A stretch of 64,000 bases of DNA from Phoronis australis (Eukaryota; Phoronida; Phoronidae), in NCBI GenBank assembly GCA_002633005.1, contig NMRA01000313.1, positions 186,001 through 250,000 on the forward strand, in the 5' to 3' direction. Below the pieces are notes generated by a model that was not told the origin of the DNA, made no database searches, and saw only the letters and a program-made list of their open reading frames with translations. Below, piece by piece: positions 49,696-62,200 of the stretch. The position numbers and the translations under genes were made by a program. Every line of letters starts with the position of its first letter. Position 1 is the first letter of the stretch.

Positions 49696-50113
49696 GAATG
49701 GATGCTGTGCATGTCTGACTCCAGATTGGATGGGGTGCATGTCTGGCTCAAGATTAGATGGGGAGCATGCATGGCTCAAAATTGGATGGGGTGCATGTCT
49801 GGCTCAAGATTGGAATGGGGTGCATGTCTGNAAGATTGGGCGGAGTGCATTTCTGGCTCAAAATTGGATGGGGTGCATGCCTGGCTCAAGATTGGATGAG
49901 GTACATGGTTGGTTCAAGATTGGATGGGGTGCATGTCTGGCTCAAGATTGGATGGGGAGCATGTTTGGCTCAAGATTGGATGGGGTGCATGTTTGGGTCA
50001 AGATTGGATGGAGTGCATGTTTGGCTCAAAACTGGATGTGGTGCATGTCTGGCTCAAAATTGCATGGAACGGTGCATGCCTGGCTCAAGAATGAATGGGG
50101 TGCGTGTTTGGTA
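49696..50113. repeat. 28-bp minisatellite, about 15 units
   Basis: The unit resembles ATTGGATGGGGTGCATGTCT plus GGCTCAAG. About 15 copies vary at a handful of positions. Because 28 is not a multiple of three, all three plus frames stay open for much of the array and give repetitive shadow ORFs. One unit is cut short at a single N (49831), a probable assembly join. Confidence 0.93.
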
Positions 50114-52046
50114 GTCAACCGACACTGACCTCGTCCGTTACAGTCATGAAAACAATAGATTAATAAACGTCATTTTCCTTTTTTGACATTAACTTCATGA
50201 TTTCCCTCATAGACAGTGGACTCCACTCAGTGGCCGACCAGTGAGATGAGCACATCGCACAATCCCATCAGCCGTTCAACTAATAACAGTGCCTGTTTGC
50301 TGGTCAATCAAACACAATATAAGTGTCCAGTCTGCTGTAGTAAAGTTTCACCTGTTATTACACCTTTGGGAAACATGGGTAAAAACTGGCCATAAAATAA
50401 AATCTGATAGAAAAGCAACATCGTGAAGAACTACACGCTTTAAGTATTTGGCAAATACGTTGCTGGAGCTAAAAGTTACCATATGCCATTATTTCTCCTG
50501 CTGAATTTGAGAAGGAACATTGCGTCAGCTTTCAGTGCCATGAAAGTCCTTTATTCACCAATTTCATTTCCTGTCCATTCCTCAATGAATTATTGTACTT
50601 CCTTCACAAGGTTACACACATTTCACAATAAATTACCACTAGAATCAATAAACCATTGTTCTAACACTTTAGGATTTTATTACCATCAAAAAGAAATTTC
50701 TAGGGAATTTTTTTTAGTGAAGCTGCAAAACAAGAATTTCTAGCGAAATTGTCATCATCTCCAGAAAAACTTTGCAAAAAAAATCAAACAAATGGCATGT
50801 GCGTGTGACACGAGAGTATATTTCAAGTCTTCACAAAAAGTAGCAGTTACACTTGGTAGGTAGTTTTGACTACTTTACTAAGAGTGAACCGAAATTCACA
50901 GGAAGTATTGCTTTGGGAAATTTACCGTCACCCTCCCAAACGATGCCACTTTAAAAATCGAGCAACTGGTGTAAACGTACGTCACGAGCATACTGTTTAG
51001 AAATCTTCAACTGACTTTTCTTTGATACAAATGAGGGAGAACGATGATGATTGTATTTTTTTAAACAGACATAATGAACAAGGCAAGACAGGTGTCATTC
51101 GAATGTTGCTAATGTAGGGTTGGATATGCTAGATTTTGGTTTCATGGCGAGAAGAAAGAAGGCGAACTGAAAAGTGAGCTTCACTTAAATTAACAAATTT
51201 TTACCCACACTGTTCATTAGCTGTGAAAAGTATGTCATCGTTTTGAAAACAGTATGCTCGTGTCACGCGCACGCACCATTTCATAAATTTTTGCGACAGC
51301 TTCGCAGCAGCAAAATTTGTTCTGATATTCGGTTTTTCGGTATCAATTAAAATTCTAAAAACTTATAATGAAGTGAAACCAGTTCCGATCATTTGTTGTG
51401 ACGTGTACGCAACCTCGTGAACAAACAACAGTTGATTGAAGAAATGGCGAAGAAAGAAACTGGGCAATAAGATACGCAATATTTCATGGCGCCGAAAGTC
51501 GTCGCTAAAGATCGCTCCACAACTTTGGCAGCAGAATAACGGTAGAATGCCATTTTTTCCAACACCGTTAAATAATTTAGATTACTCAAGGAAGACTGTA
51601 GCTTTTAATGACACTAATTTTGTGTCAGATTTTATCTTCCCACTTTTTTACCCACATCGGTACAAAGCTGTTAGTAGTATACAGCTTTGTACCATCCAAG
51701 GCTACAGTCGGACCAATCATCAGTCGGTGTCCGAAGACAAATGGCACCCAAGAGCGTTGGGAACAATAAATGAAAGATCATTTAGAACAACCTGTTATAA
51801 CTTACGTGATAATTACTAAATCGTGTTATTACAGCAACACAAACGGTGTAATTCAAACACAAATTAATTGATTTGAAGATTCCATTGACATCTTGGGTAA
51901 CGCCATATTTGATTTGTGTCACGTGACCCAGCTTTCTCCTTCCTTAACAACAACGTTTTTATTATTATCAATAGATGGCTACACCTGTACTGATGGCCTT
52001 CGCTCAGTGCTGACACACAACGCGTCCCACTGAGTCTCCCAATAGC

Positions 52047-52160
52047 TTTTTACACTTGCGACATTTAGCGAGCTGACTTATAGTATAGCATGTGACGTAT
52101 TTTGATTCAAAAATAGCAAGCTCGTTCTTCCTGGAGTCGTCTGCGGCTTTTACTTGTTAA
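52047..52160 (+). repeat. dispersed repeat shared with 5832-5943
   Basis: Both copies begin TTTTACACTTGCGACATTTA and continue with GAGCTGAC, GTGACGTATTTT and CTCGTTCTTCC, with substitutions and small indels. They are in the same orientation. A second shared block follows in both regions (TTGGTCTTTTG onwards, 7026 and 52628). Confidence 0.7.
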
Positions 52161-52907
52161 AAAGAAAGCCTAATCGTGTGAATGATATGCGACTGATCAA
52201 CCGGCGTATTCCCGACGTTGTGGACCATTTGCTAACAAAAGAGCGGGAGGACTAAAAAAAACAGGCGCACCTCTGTGAATTGCACGTTTGCGCTTATTTA
52301 GTGGACTTTTGTCCCATTTTCTCGGACTTTTTGTCTCTCGGCGGCCGCTTTTTTGCTCACTTCGCCAATTGGGGAGTTCGTTCTAGTAGCCCGGCCCCCG
52401 AGCCCCCCCACCCTAGTGGGTGCGCGCATGCGTTCGGAGTAACCTGAGATGCCGGCCCACTGTGATACTCTCATTATAGATTCCGTATAAAATCACCGCC
52501 ACGAGCCCAAGCGCCCACTTCTTGACTTGATCTCCTTACTTGCTCAACAACTGATACAACAGTGAAACTTTGGCCGGCATTTTACTGAAAAGTAGCCTGA
52601 GCTACTGCCAATCAAGAAAAATAGGTTTGGTCTTTTGTGCAACTTAAGAACGTTTTAAACACAAGTTAACTTTTGCCATGAACTGATTGCATAAAATATA
52701 AAGCGTCATGCGCGCACTCGGGGGAGGGGGGCTCGAGGAGCTCGAATGTCCACTAAAAAGGTGCGAATGCACAATTAATAGCTCTGAATGAGGTACCCCG
52801 TTTTTTAGTCTCCCGTTTTTTGTTAGTAAATGGTCCACATTGTCAAAAATTCGAGCCCTCCTATATTTTGAGGCTTGGTAAGCTCATGAGCCTGTAACAA
52901 ACATTAC

Positions 52908-53095
52908 NNNNNNNNNNNNNNNNNNNNNNNNNNNNNNNNNNNNNNNNNNNNNNNNNNNNNNNNNNNNNNNNNNNNNNNNNNNNNNNNNNNNNNNNNNNNN
53001 NNNNNNNNNNNNNNNNNNNNNNNNNNNNNNNNNNNNNNNNNNNNNNNNNNNNNNNNNNNNNNNNNNNNNNNNNNNNNNNNNNNNNNNNNNNNNNN
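52908..53095. other. assembly gap (188 N)
   Basis: A run of 188 N bases. Sequence and any features across it are unknown. Confidence 0.99.
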
Positions 53096-53478
53096 ATTTT
53101 GATAATTTAACATGCAAATAGTTTAAAAATGACAATTACAAGTCGATTTTGACGTCTTCCTTTGTTGACAGTGAAACCGCATTACCGCGTAGTAATCTTG
53201 TGTGCCGATTCTCTGAGTGTGCAGGGCTAGCCTGGACTGAAAGTGAAATATCTCGGCCAAGACTTCATCGATTTTCGTGGGAGAAAAACGCTTGTTTTCA
53301 GAATTTTACGAGGAATTTGTTGATGAATCTTTTACATGTCATTGAAAAAGGCGAAAATACAAACGCGCGAGTCATATTTCTTCAGGCAGCCCTTAGCGGC
53401 TACACGGGCAATAAAATGTAATCGACCGAATAGAATCGTCGACCACAGATTTACCCTGTGGTTTTTCCGCTTGATCCC

Positions 53479-53520
53479 AGACCGCCCCGAGTTGCTCCAG
53501 CAGCCAACTCGGGGCGGTCT
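53479..53520. repeat. GC-rich perfect hairpin
   Basis: AGACCGCCCCGAGTTG at 53479-53494 pairs exactly with 53505-53520 around a 10-nt loop (CTCCAGCAGC). It lies about 100 bp upstream of a tRNA-like segment and may be part of the same composite repeat. Confidence 0.75.
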
Positions 53521-53619
53521 CTCACGAGGGTTTAGCGTTATGGGAAAGAAGAAGGTTCGCGCGCAAACGCTGTCACGTGGGTCAAGAACAAGTTGTTTCT
53601 TGTGACGTCTGTTGGATGG

Positions 53620-53700
53620 GATCGTAGCGTTGTATAAAGAGCACAAGCTCGCTGACTAACACCTGTAGGCCGTGAGTTCGAATCCTTGCACTGTTACGAA
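53620..53700 (+). repeat. tRNA-like sequence in a composite SINE-like unit
   Basis: It has box B GAGTTCGAATCC and a weak box A-like TAGCGTTGTATAAAGAGC. About 65 bp upstream is GCGCGCAAACGCTGT, which is also found upstream of the tRNA-like segment at 7211. The shared order suggests one SINE family. Confidence 0.5.
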
Positions 53701-55737
53701 TTTTCCATTTTTCGCTACAAACGCCAATATCGTGGTTAAACAGTTTTAATGCTTTAAAATGAGAATTGTTAACTCTGTATATTTACAGAGTGTACTTCCC
53801 GTATGAATAAATCATGTCATGACCACATAAATTATGTATCTGTTCGCCATCGGGACAAAAATTACGTAAAGGAGGTGAAATTCAAAATCAAGGGCCTCTA
53901 GAGTTTTTATTGACAACCTGACGAGTTGAAAAGCCGCCGTGCGGCCAATTTGGAATCCAGCAGTACGGTATGCGATCTGGGTCGTGGGATTTTGCCGTGT
54001 TAGTCGCAAAAAGGGACCTGGTCAAAGCAGACCTGTCGAAGGCTGATGATGGGACGGGGCACAAGTTAGATATATGGTAGATAGCACAGGTTTATAATCA
54101 TTCGAAAACATGCATGTACCAATGTTTTGTGGAAAGAAACTATTTGTCTAAATTTAAGAAATTTCACCAAAGAAAACAAAATATAGAAAGCGCAACCATA
54201 GGGGCCAGCAGTAACCAAATCATCAATGAATACACGTGACGTCGAACATGGTAATAAGCATAGAAATTATTTGCAAAAAACTAATGGGGTTCACGAGTTA
54301 CATCTGCCGACTGCCCGTAGTCAATGACTGTAAAATACGTGATGGTATGTTCTTTCCATTGCCTGTTGTTTGGAAACAAACAAAAAGTCAAAAATTGTTA
54401 TTTCTTATTTTCTTGGTCACACAGAAAACGAATAAAGAAATATCATCTGAAGTCATCAACCATCCCGCAAAGTGGTGCTTGAAGCACCTCAAAAATGTCT
54501 ATAAACAAATATAGGCATATTAGAGCATTTTGGCTCGGCAGTTAAGGTTAATCGAAACATGTTTGAAAATTCAAAGACAGTCTTCTAATAGAGAGGCTCA
54601 GTTTTTACACAAGTACCATAAAACATTTTTCCTATATTTCATTTGAACCGTTTTAAAACTGCTTTACTTACTGAACATATTGGAACCAAATATGGACTGT
54701 TTTGGGCCAAAAAAACGATGATGGTCCATCTTACAAAAATACTGGCCTGGATAATTTGAAATGAGCGTTTTGAACATAGCTAACCAAGATATATGAACGC
54801 ACATTTTTCAAGACCTGAGGCGGTGACCCTAAAGTCTACCTCGTGAAATGGCAGTTAATAATGCTAAAAAAATCTAAAGCTAAAGCGTAGGGCATATTTA
54901 TCACCGACGGTGAGTCTTCATGAAACATTTTTTTCAGAAGTCTCACATCTGAAAAACTACACGATTTGAATGAGCTTCTTTGCCCACTATTCTATTTCCT
55001 TGCTCAACATTCCCCTTGTTGCTGCTACTGCACCCCAACCCACCCCCTCACCCGGAGTACAGCTACATGTACACATGTGCTATGTACATAACTGCGGCAC
55101 CCAGAAGCGATCTGACACGTGAATGAAGCTCAACGTGAATTTGTACGTCATCAGTGAATGGGCTCATTATTAATTACACCCCATCCACTATAAAGCCTTT
55201 GGTGATGGTATAGCTCCACGTACATCGGTAATGAACTCCATCGAAAAGATCCTGTTTATGTGGTACGCATGCTAGGAACCTAATTATATATTTGGTTTGC
55301 GCTCAAGGGGACTTCACAATAAGTAACTCTGGTGGGAGAGGCCCAACTGTGTTTGTCAGCACTGCCCATTGATTGCATCAGGAAGAGTGGTTATCTCTTC
55401 CTGATTGCATCTAATAGAATCCTCAAAAATTGTCTATTCAGATGAGCAAAAAATATAAAAAGTTGCACAAGGATGGGATTAAAAAGCCGAGCAAAGAGTT
55501 TATTCAAGTGCGAGTTTTGAAATGTGTGGTTGCATGTGAACTCTTAGGTCATTTTGTGATAATTTTGCGGTTTTCCTTATCGTTATTAAGTTTTGTAGTA
55601 AACTCATTAGGCAAGAACTCGGATGAGCCCGTTGATGTTTTTAAACCCCGAAAGCTTAGCAATTCAACATTGGCAGCTAAACGTTGGCGTTACCTTTACG
55701 ATGTAACGTTGTTAGTTCAGTGTCGCCGTGTAGCAAA

Positions 55738-56531
55738 CATTGAATTAGCATGCGCTCACACGGCCTCGGTGCTCGGTAAATTACTTTTATTGCTTCTAAA
55801 TCCGGTGACGCAGTGGTTTTGCTGGCTTCTCAAAATATTTGCACTCGCGAATACTCCAAAGGCATTACAAAATTATGAGACAGACTTTGTTTCAGTTTTA
55901 TGTAAGCATTGGTTAGGGTGAGAATAATTCATTTTGAAACAGAACGCAGAATAATAAACGTCTACATGGCAACTCGCCCGGCGCCAATCCCGACTTAGTC
56001 GAGAGCTCATCCGACGAAGACTTCACGGGTCGGATCCTTAGGTTCCACAGGCTATCAGTTCGAACCGGAATACACTGATCAAGAAATACTAGAGAGGCGC
56101 CGTGAACATGCACAAGCAACGAACGTATGGATAGTTCTTTGGAAAGCCGGAATTCGTCAGAGAAATCACTGTCGACGAAATGCCGGCTACGGACAGAGAT
56201 GTTTCACGGCCTCATACATGTACATGCTATTAACAGCGTACTTTAAATTCTTCACTGCCGCGAGCCACTTCATAAGCATTTCAGGCTCTCGAGGAAGTCG
56301 AAAAACTATATACCCGCTTTCTTCGCAGCTTCATACATGTAGTTCGGACAAGCGGGAATGATGCACGCGCAATATAGCGGCATTTACGTCGCTGCGTCGT
56401 TTCTGACCTTCCTCACAGGTTAACGTGACACCCCTCGACAAGGTGAGGTCGACCGCATAAGAGGCGATGTGGATATAGACCGATTAAGACGGTAAAAAAG
56501 ACTAATTAAATCGGGTGGCATTCTCCTTTAA
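55738..56531 (-). mobile_element. truncated second copy of the Kolobok-like element
   Basis: It is homologous to 26935-28038 and keeps the right end GGGTGGCATTCTCCT followed by TTAA (56528-56531). The other end is missing; homology begins near AACATTGAATTAGC. A minus-strand remnant reads CIIPACPN and, in another frame, LMKWLAAVKNLKYAVN, which complements the damaged THAP-like frame of copy 1. Confidence 0.7.
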
Positions 56532-59185
56532 TTCCCAGTGGAGGGCAGTGTTTGTGCAAATCAGTTCAGGGTAGTTACATTGGATACTGGAAGCGAGTCT
56601 TTACTCATTAGTTAATTTTGGAAAGTTTAACAGGAAACGAACTTTCTCGCGTAGTTGGGCGTTTGCCTTCTACACTAGTATTCAACCTAATGAAACCACG
56701 TGTCTTAAATTCTCGGTGATCATATGAACGATCTTTAGCTGATACTGATGCGGTGGGGCGTTTCATTTTTATGGCGGCGAGCGCAGGTCTCAAAATGAGT
56801 CGAGGTATAGACCAGAACCAAATTTGCTTTTTGCCTTAATGTTAACTTTGTCTAAAAATGCTTGTAGTTAATTTTCACACTACAAATTACTTTCCATTTC
56901 AGGACTAGTGTTTACCGCCGGGTTTACAGTTTCTAGCTACTTACACATGGTTGATGTATGGACGTGGTAAATAAAAATCTAAATCTCGATTTTCCTTCCT
57001 CCGGATTATGAAATTAAGTGTGACATATTTGCAGTTCCACCCATGAGTTATGGAAAATTAATGTTTTAAAACAAAAATTGCCCAAGGTATCGAAAGTCGA
57101 AATCACTGAAATTAGCCGATTTGCCATGTACAGTAGCGGATGTCGTATCAAATAACTGACAGACATTTGGCTTATAGAAACGCGTCTAAAGAATTACCTC
57201 CGGTAGTAAATAATGAAAATGTGAGTTGGAAGACAATGTATCTCTCATGACTGTAGTGACTTAGTAATCGGGTCCACACTCGCCCTTGTCTTCAACTTGT
57301 GTCTGTTTCCGGTTGAGCAAGCTACTTAGATAGTGGCAAAACATGACTAGAAACATGTGAGATATTGATGTTGATAAAAGCCTGTCCATTCTGCTATGAT
57401 TTTGTGATCTTCGAAACTGTCCACGTTGGCGATCAACTGAACTAAATTACATAATATTGGATCGACTCCTCATAGGGAACGCTCAAAGTAGTTTGTTACA
57501 GAGCGGGGTCTCTTTGGCGTCCATTCATTTTTTGTCTTGAGAAGTGCAGTTGAAGAAAATCTCTAACTCAGTTGCCGTTTTGGTTTCTATACTTCCCAAC
57601 GCGATCACCACGTAATATCCCCTTGACAGATAGGAGTTTCTATCTGTCAACAACCGTTACACATGTTATCTGATGCGTAGTTTTATGTGCCCGGTTGCAT
57701 GAAACAGTCCCAAATAGAGATTCAACTATGTTCCCTAAATCTACTGCGTATTTTTAAACTTGTGAAAACTTTTATTGTCCATTCTTGTATTGTTTTAGTT
57801 TCATTTCTAATTGAACTTTTGACTTTGCTACAACTCGAGAGTGAACTCTACGCTGAATTGTCAATCGAAAATAATTAGGGATCTTGTCATGTAACACCCC
57901 CAATTTCAAGACTGATACCCTATTTATTTTTAATGAACTCTAGGTTCAGTTTTGAGTCATGTTATTAGAAAATGCCATTAATCAAAGAGGAGCTCACAAT
58001 AAAGACGGATTATAGAAAAATGTTGCATCTGTTAGTCAATAAAGACACGAATACGCAAAAAGACCTAGGGACTTTAATCGAGTCCCTATTTGCGACTGTT
58101 TTATGCAACCGCCCAATGACGCTTACGTAATAAATAGCAATACACAGCTGTGCTGGCCAATCACACTGAACAAAATAGTTCAAGTTTGAAGTTGCCGTTT
58201 TAAAGAAAATTTGTTCTCAAATCATTTGGTCAATTTTTTTCTTGCTCACGTTCACTTCCTAAAACGGATTTGAGCTGACGATGTAATAACATAACGTCTA
58301 AAATGTCTTGGTATATTTACACCAACATCTCATTGGCAAGGTGACGTTTCGGTCATATCTTCCACCGTACTCAGGCGTTGCTGCCTTAGCACGGGTATCC
58401 GGCACTTTCACTACTAGACTGCAGAGTCACAGCGAGCGAGCGCTTTTTTATAATTCTAATTGGTGGACACGGGTGCAAAGATGAATCGGGCTACAGACCA
58501 AAACTGAGCAACTACACTTTTTTCGGCCTTATCCAATTTTTCCGACATTAAAGCAACACATTCAGGTTCGAAATATACACTTTGGTCTCGAATTCCCAGA
58601 TTGAATCAAAGGATCACCAAGCTTGCACTGGGATCTTATTGATCTCTTCGCTTAAACTATCCTTAAAGCTAAATTCAATGAGAAAGGGGTGACAAATCTA
58701 GTTCTGATCTGATCAAGACCTTAGTGGGGGCTATGTAATAAAAAGGACTTAATTTCAACAAATTAAACCAAAATGATTTGAAAATTGAATTTTTCATTTT
58801 TACAACTCTGATATGTCTCGGATCCTCCAATGGGAACATGAATATTAATATCATGAAGTTTCAAGGAAAACGGAAGCACCTTACAGCTACAAAATTCAGG
58901 ATAAAATATTTATTGATGACTTGTAAAAAGCTTTAAATCAAATTCGTTCGTTCATTGTTATCTCCTTAGAGAGATAACCCCAGTCGGGACCCCTAGGATA
59001 AGTCGTGACCCAATCATCACAGCAGTTGGGTGTAGGCCTAGAATGACTCGCACTAACTGATAAGAGAGATTGACAAGAAGAATCGGACTCCAAAACGTCC
59101 TAGAGTGAGCACCTCGTCGAGCTAACAGGTTCATATAGTTTTACTCTATCTGTACAGTGTGCTGTTGTTATATGTTGCCGACAAG

Positions 59186-59276
59186 ATGGTTCTTGGGATG
59201 ATGAGAGCGACGTTTATCTGTTGGTCTGTCTGCTGTTACGCTTTATTTACAAGTGCGCAAAACACCACTGTTTCAG
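59186..59276 (+). CDS. signal-peptide first exon of a secreted or membrane protein (remainder not found)
   Basis: The ATG has a strong context (A at -3, G at +4). It encodes MVLGMMRATFICWSVCCYAL, then FTSAQNTTVS and one base before a good donor (TTTCAG/GTAAGG). The N-terminus is a typical signal peptide: a short basic start, a hydrophobic core, and likely cleavage after the Ala of TSA. The next exon must start with two bases (phase 1), as is usual for shuffled extracellular domains. I looked for a matching downstream exon up to 64 kb and found none that is convincing. The gene may continue beyond the window, and its family is unknown. Confidence 0.6.
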
Positions 59277-62200
59277 GTAAGGCAATCATTGTTTTCAATG
59301 GTCTTAGAGGAAATGCGCCGTTTCACGTACCGAGTGGATTGACTATTCAGAATGTATAACTATTACACTATATGATAGATGTTCTGTGAAACAGTTCGCA
59401 ATTGTCACATGTATGGTGCCTGCATTCAATTTTACACAGAGAAAATGGAACACCGTTACTAGTCAACCTTCGGCAAAACTAGTAACAATTTCAAAACAAA
59501 CACACGGTGAAATGTTACTGAACCCAATTGAACCACATTAATTGTCTGGTGTTGGACCCATTACAAGAGCGAATCCAGATTTATAGTTGAGCGCGTAGAG
59601 GTCGGGGCATTGCGTGACCGAGTAGGGAGAGCCGATCTCAGACCCACATATGGATCCGCCCCCAGTCTGCTTTGTAATCATTTTCTCGTTTGTCAAGATT
59701 ATGAATGTTAAGTATATTTCTTTTAATGTCATTCAATGCCATTTGAAAATTATCTTCGGGGGTCAGAATCCCACATTTACATGAGAAAGATCAACGTTTC
59801 TGGAATGGGATATTAAAGACTGCGTTCTGCATTTCTGCCAAAACTTTAGTCTGGTTGATCACAGTAATAACTCGTTCACAGGAACTTGTATACTGAGATG
59901 GTGTAATAAACAATCACGCCGTCTATAGCAAAATAGATTGTACGGTTTTAAGAATGTCGACCAAAATACAGTTTTTACCAATGTTGAAAGAAAATAATTG
60001 TAATTGTTTTAAGTCATCAATCAAGCGGTACCTTCAGGTGATATAATATACATTTCTTGAGGCTCTCCCCAAAGTACATAACGCGTGTTATGACAAATAT
60101 TTTCGAGAGTATTTGACTTGCCACCCAAGGGGCTGTAAGTAAATAAACAGGATAAAAATAGTCTACACTTGAATTATCGTATAAGCCGATGCTCCATCGG
60201 ACCAAGAAAACGCATTATGTTACCAAACATTATGCTGGTGGGTAAATGGCGAATTTCTTCATAACTGAATTAATTGCTTCCAAACAGTGTTTTTCTTGAA
60301 ACACAAACGATTGTGTTACACTATCTATTTTCTGCCAGATTTACTGGGAAACGCCCGGATCCACGAATACTTCCGATGACCGTCGATATATTTATCATCA
60401 TCCTGGTGTAAACTAGATAATAATAAAAACAAGAAAATTAGTTTCATGCCCACTTGGTACAAACGTGTGTAAACAATTCAATTTAGAGCAACAGGCTATT
60501 TACAAAAGGGCACGGCAGATTATGGCAAACATTAAAACGTACAGGCAGAACGGTTTTGACTACGTAGCGATGTCATTAAATTATGCACTACAATATTAAA
60601 AAGTAGCATTTTCAAAATTTTATCAGGCCCCTAAGAATGTACGTGTCAGTTTATTATATGCATGTTCAATAGTCGATAGCTGTTATCTCGAAACATGTGC
60701 AGTAGTTAAAGCGATGTGTTAAAGATATGTGAATTTGATTTGCTGGTCTGCGCTGTCCCCAATCATAACTGTATCTTTAGAAAAGGTCACTAAGCCGATT
60801 TGCCGAGGCATGAATACCAATGTCAGTTGATCCAACGAATACATTTTCGTTTTCGTTTTTTATCCAGACTGTGTTTTGGCCAAGGTTAATAACTATTTTT
60901 ACAACTAGAAATCGAAAATTGTGAATGAGTCAGGCATAGCTTGGAGGATTTTGAAAGAAAGACTCGACTGAATCGTGACTCAGACAACGTGGAAGTAGAA
61001 TGTCTCAGTCATTGCTATCAGGTTTTGTCTCAGTGTTTCTTTCACGATGTTTCTTTATCATTCATCGGTGTAACAATGCTTTATACTGCTCTTTATCCCG
61101 GAAATATGTACTTGAATAGGCTGACGCCCAAGCTAAGTCCAACGTTTTATCATTGTTTTCAGAAGACCGTCGATTTTTCTCGAATACCGCACCCCATTTA
61201 CTCCACAGAATTTCGCCATCAAACCAGGCCCACTATTTTTCATCTTTTGGGGAGCTACAAAGGCCCTCACCGTGGATTCAGATCTTACAGCCAGTTGGTG
61301 ACTTACAAACGGTATACGACGGAAAACAATAATCACCCATTATAATTGAAAGCACGAATCCCTTGAAACACGTTTTTTGTTGCAAGTATGACTAAAAACC
61401 GTTAGATAAAATGTAAAAGTGAGCCTCAAAATTCATTGAAGCAATATATTAGACTTTTAGCAAATTGTTTGTGCGAAAGATTATTGAGGCGCGCGCCATC
61501 CGCTCACGCTCAGTATATTCTTGCCGGCCAATAAAACGCCCGGCTTGCGTTCTGTTGACCCAAGAAAATCGCCAGAACGCAAGATTACGTCATAAGTTGT
61601 GTGATATCGCCATGGATTAAAGGCGAAGCACGTGATCACAGTACCTTTATTCATTACATTCTTGCTTGGCTACGGAACGCAGCCCACGTCTCCAAGTTTT
61701 CAGTGAGATTACCAGAAGTTTGCGAGCCGACAACCGCCCCAGAATGCATTTAAAAAACGACAGCAGTGCTGCAGATGAATTTTCGCAAATACACCTCTTT
61801 GTTGATCACTACTATTTTTATATACGCAAAGGTCACTGAGATTTTTTTGGTGGTCCCCCCAACAACCTGCTTTTAAGGGTGTGCTGTGTTTGAGTGCGAT
61901 AACCGAAGCGACCAAACGCACATAGGTTTGACTATCACTTGAAAACTTAGTAGCCTGAAAAAGATATACCAAGGTGATCACATTTCACTTAGAAGATGAA
62001 TAAATGTATAACAGTTTTGATCATTTAGGTATAGAAAAACGCATATAGGTCTCAATCCGAAAACCGTTTCTTAAATGAGAGTAAACGATTTTAAAGAAAT
62101 TGTAAGGACTTTTTCGATTATCAATCTTCCAAACACAGTCGGCAGATATTCTTGTCTTCTAAGATTTTAGTTTACCATTTTGATTTAAATCAACCCCTTC

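Larger units (their letters stand above)
46380..59185. other. gene-poor intergenic region
   Basis: From the TTLL7 5' end to the plus-strand signal-peptide exon I find no exon with recognisable domain motifs. The region contains a tRNA-like piece (46612-46678), an (AC)n tract, a 28-bp minisatellite, repeats shared with 5-8 kb, a 188-N gap, a GC-rich hairpin, a second tRNA-like piece (53620-53700) and a truncated Kolobok-like copy. Stretches such as 47.4-49.6, 50.2-52.0, 53.8-55.4 and 56.8-59.1 kb hold nothing I can identify. Confidence 0.55.

Noticed and set aside
49702-50128. Repetitive proteins with SGSRLDGVHVWLK periods in three frames
   Set aside because: They are shadows of the 28-bp minisatellite; the rotating frames show there is no selection on one reading frame.
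55430-55921. 163-codon plus-strand open frame
   Set aside because: Its second half lies in the truncated Kolobok-like copy on the opposite strand to the THAP-like frame, and the first half has no motif. It is a chance frame over repeat DNA.
60351-60411. Short segment with a strong acceptor (CTATTTTCTGCCAG) and a possible donor
   Set aside because: In the required phase the frame stops after a dozen codons; it is open only in phases that do not fit the signal-peptide exon.
60941-61345. Plus-strand frame containing EDFERKTRLNRDSDNVEVE as a possible downstream exon of the signal-peptide gene
   Set aside because: The acceptor before it would need a phase that does not match the phase-1 donor at 59276, and no domain is recognisable.
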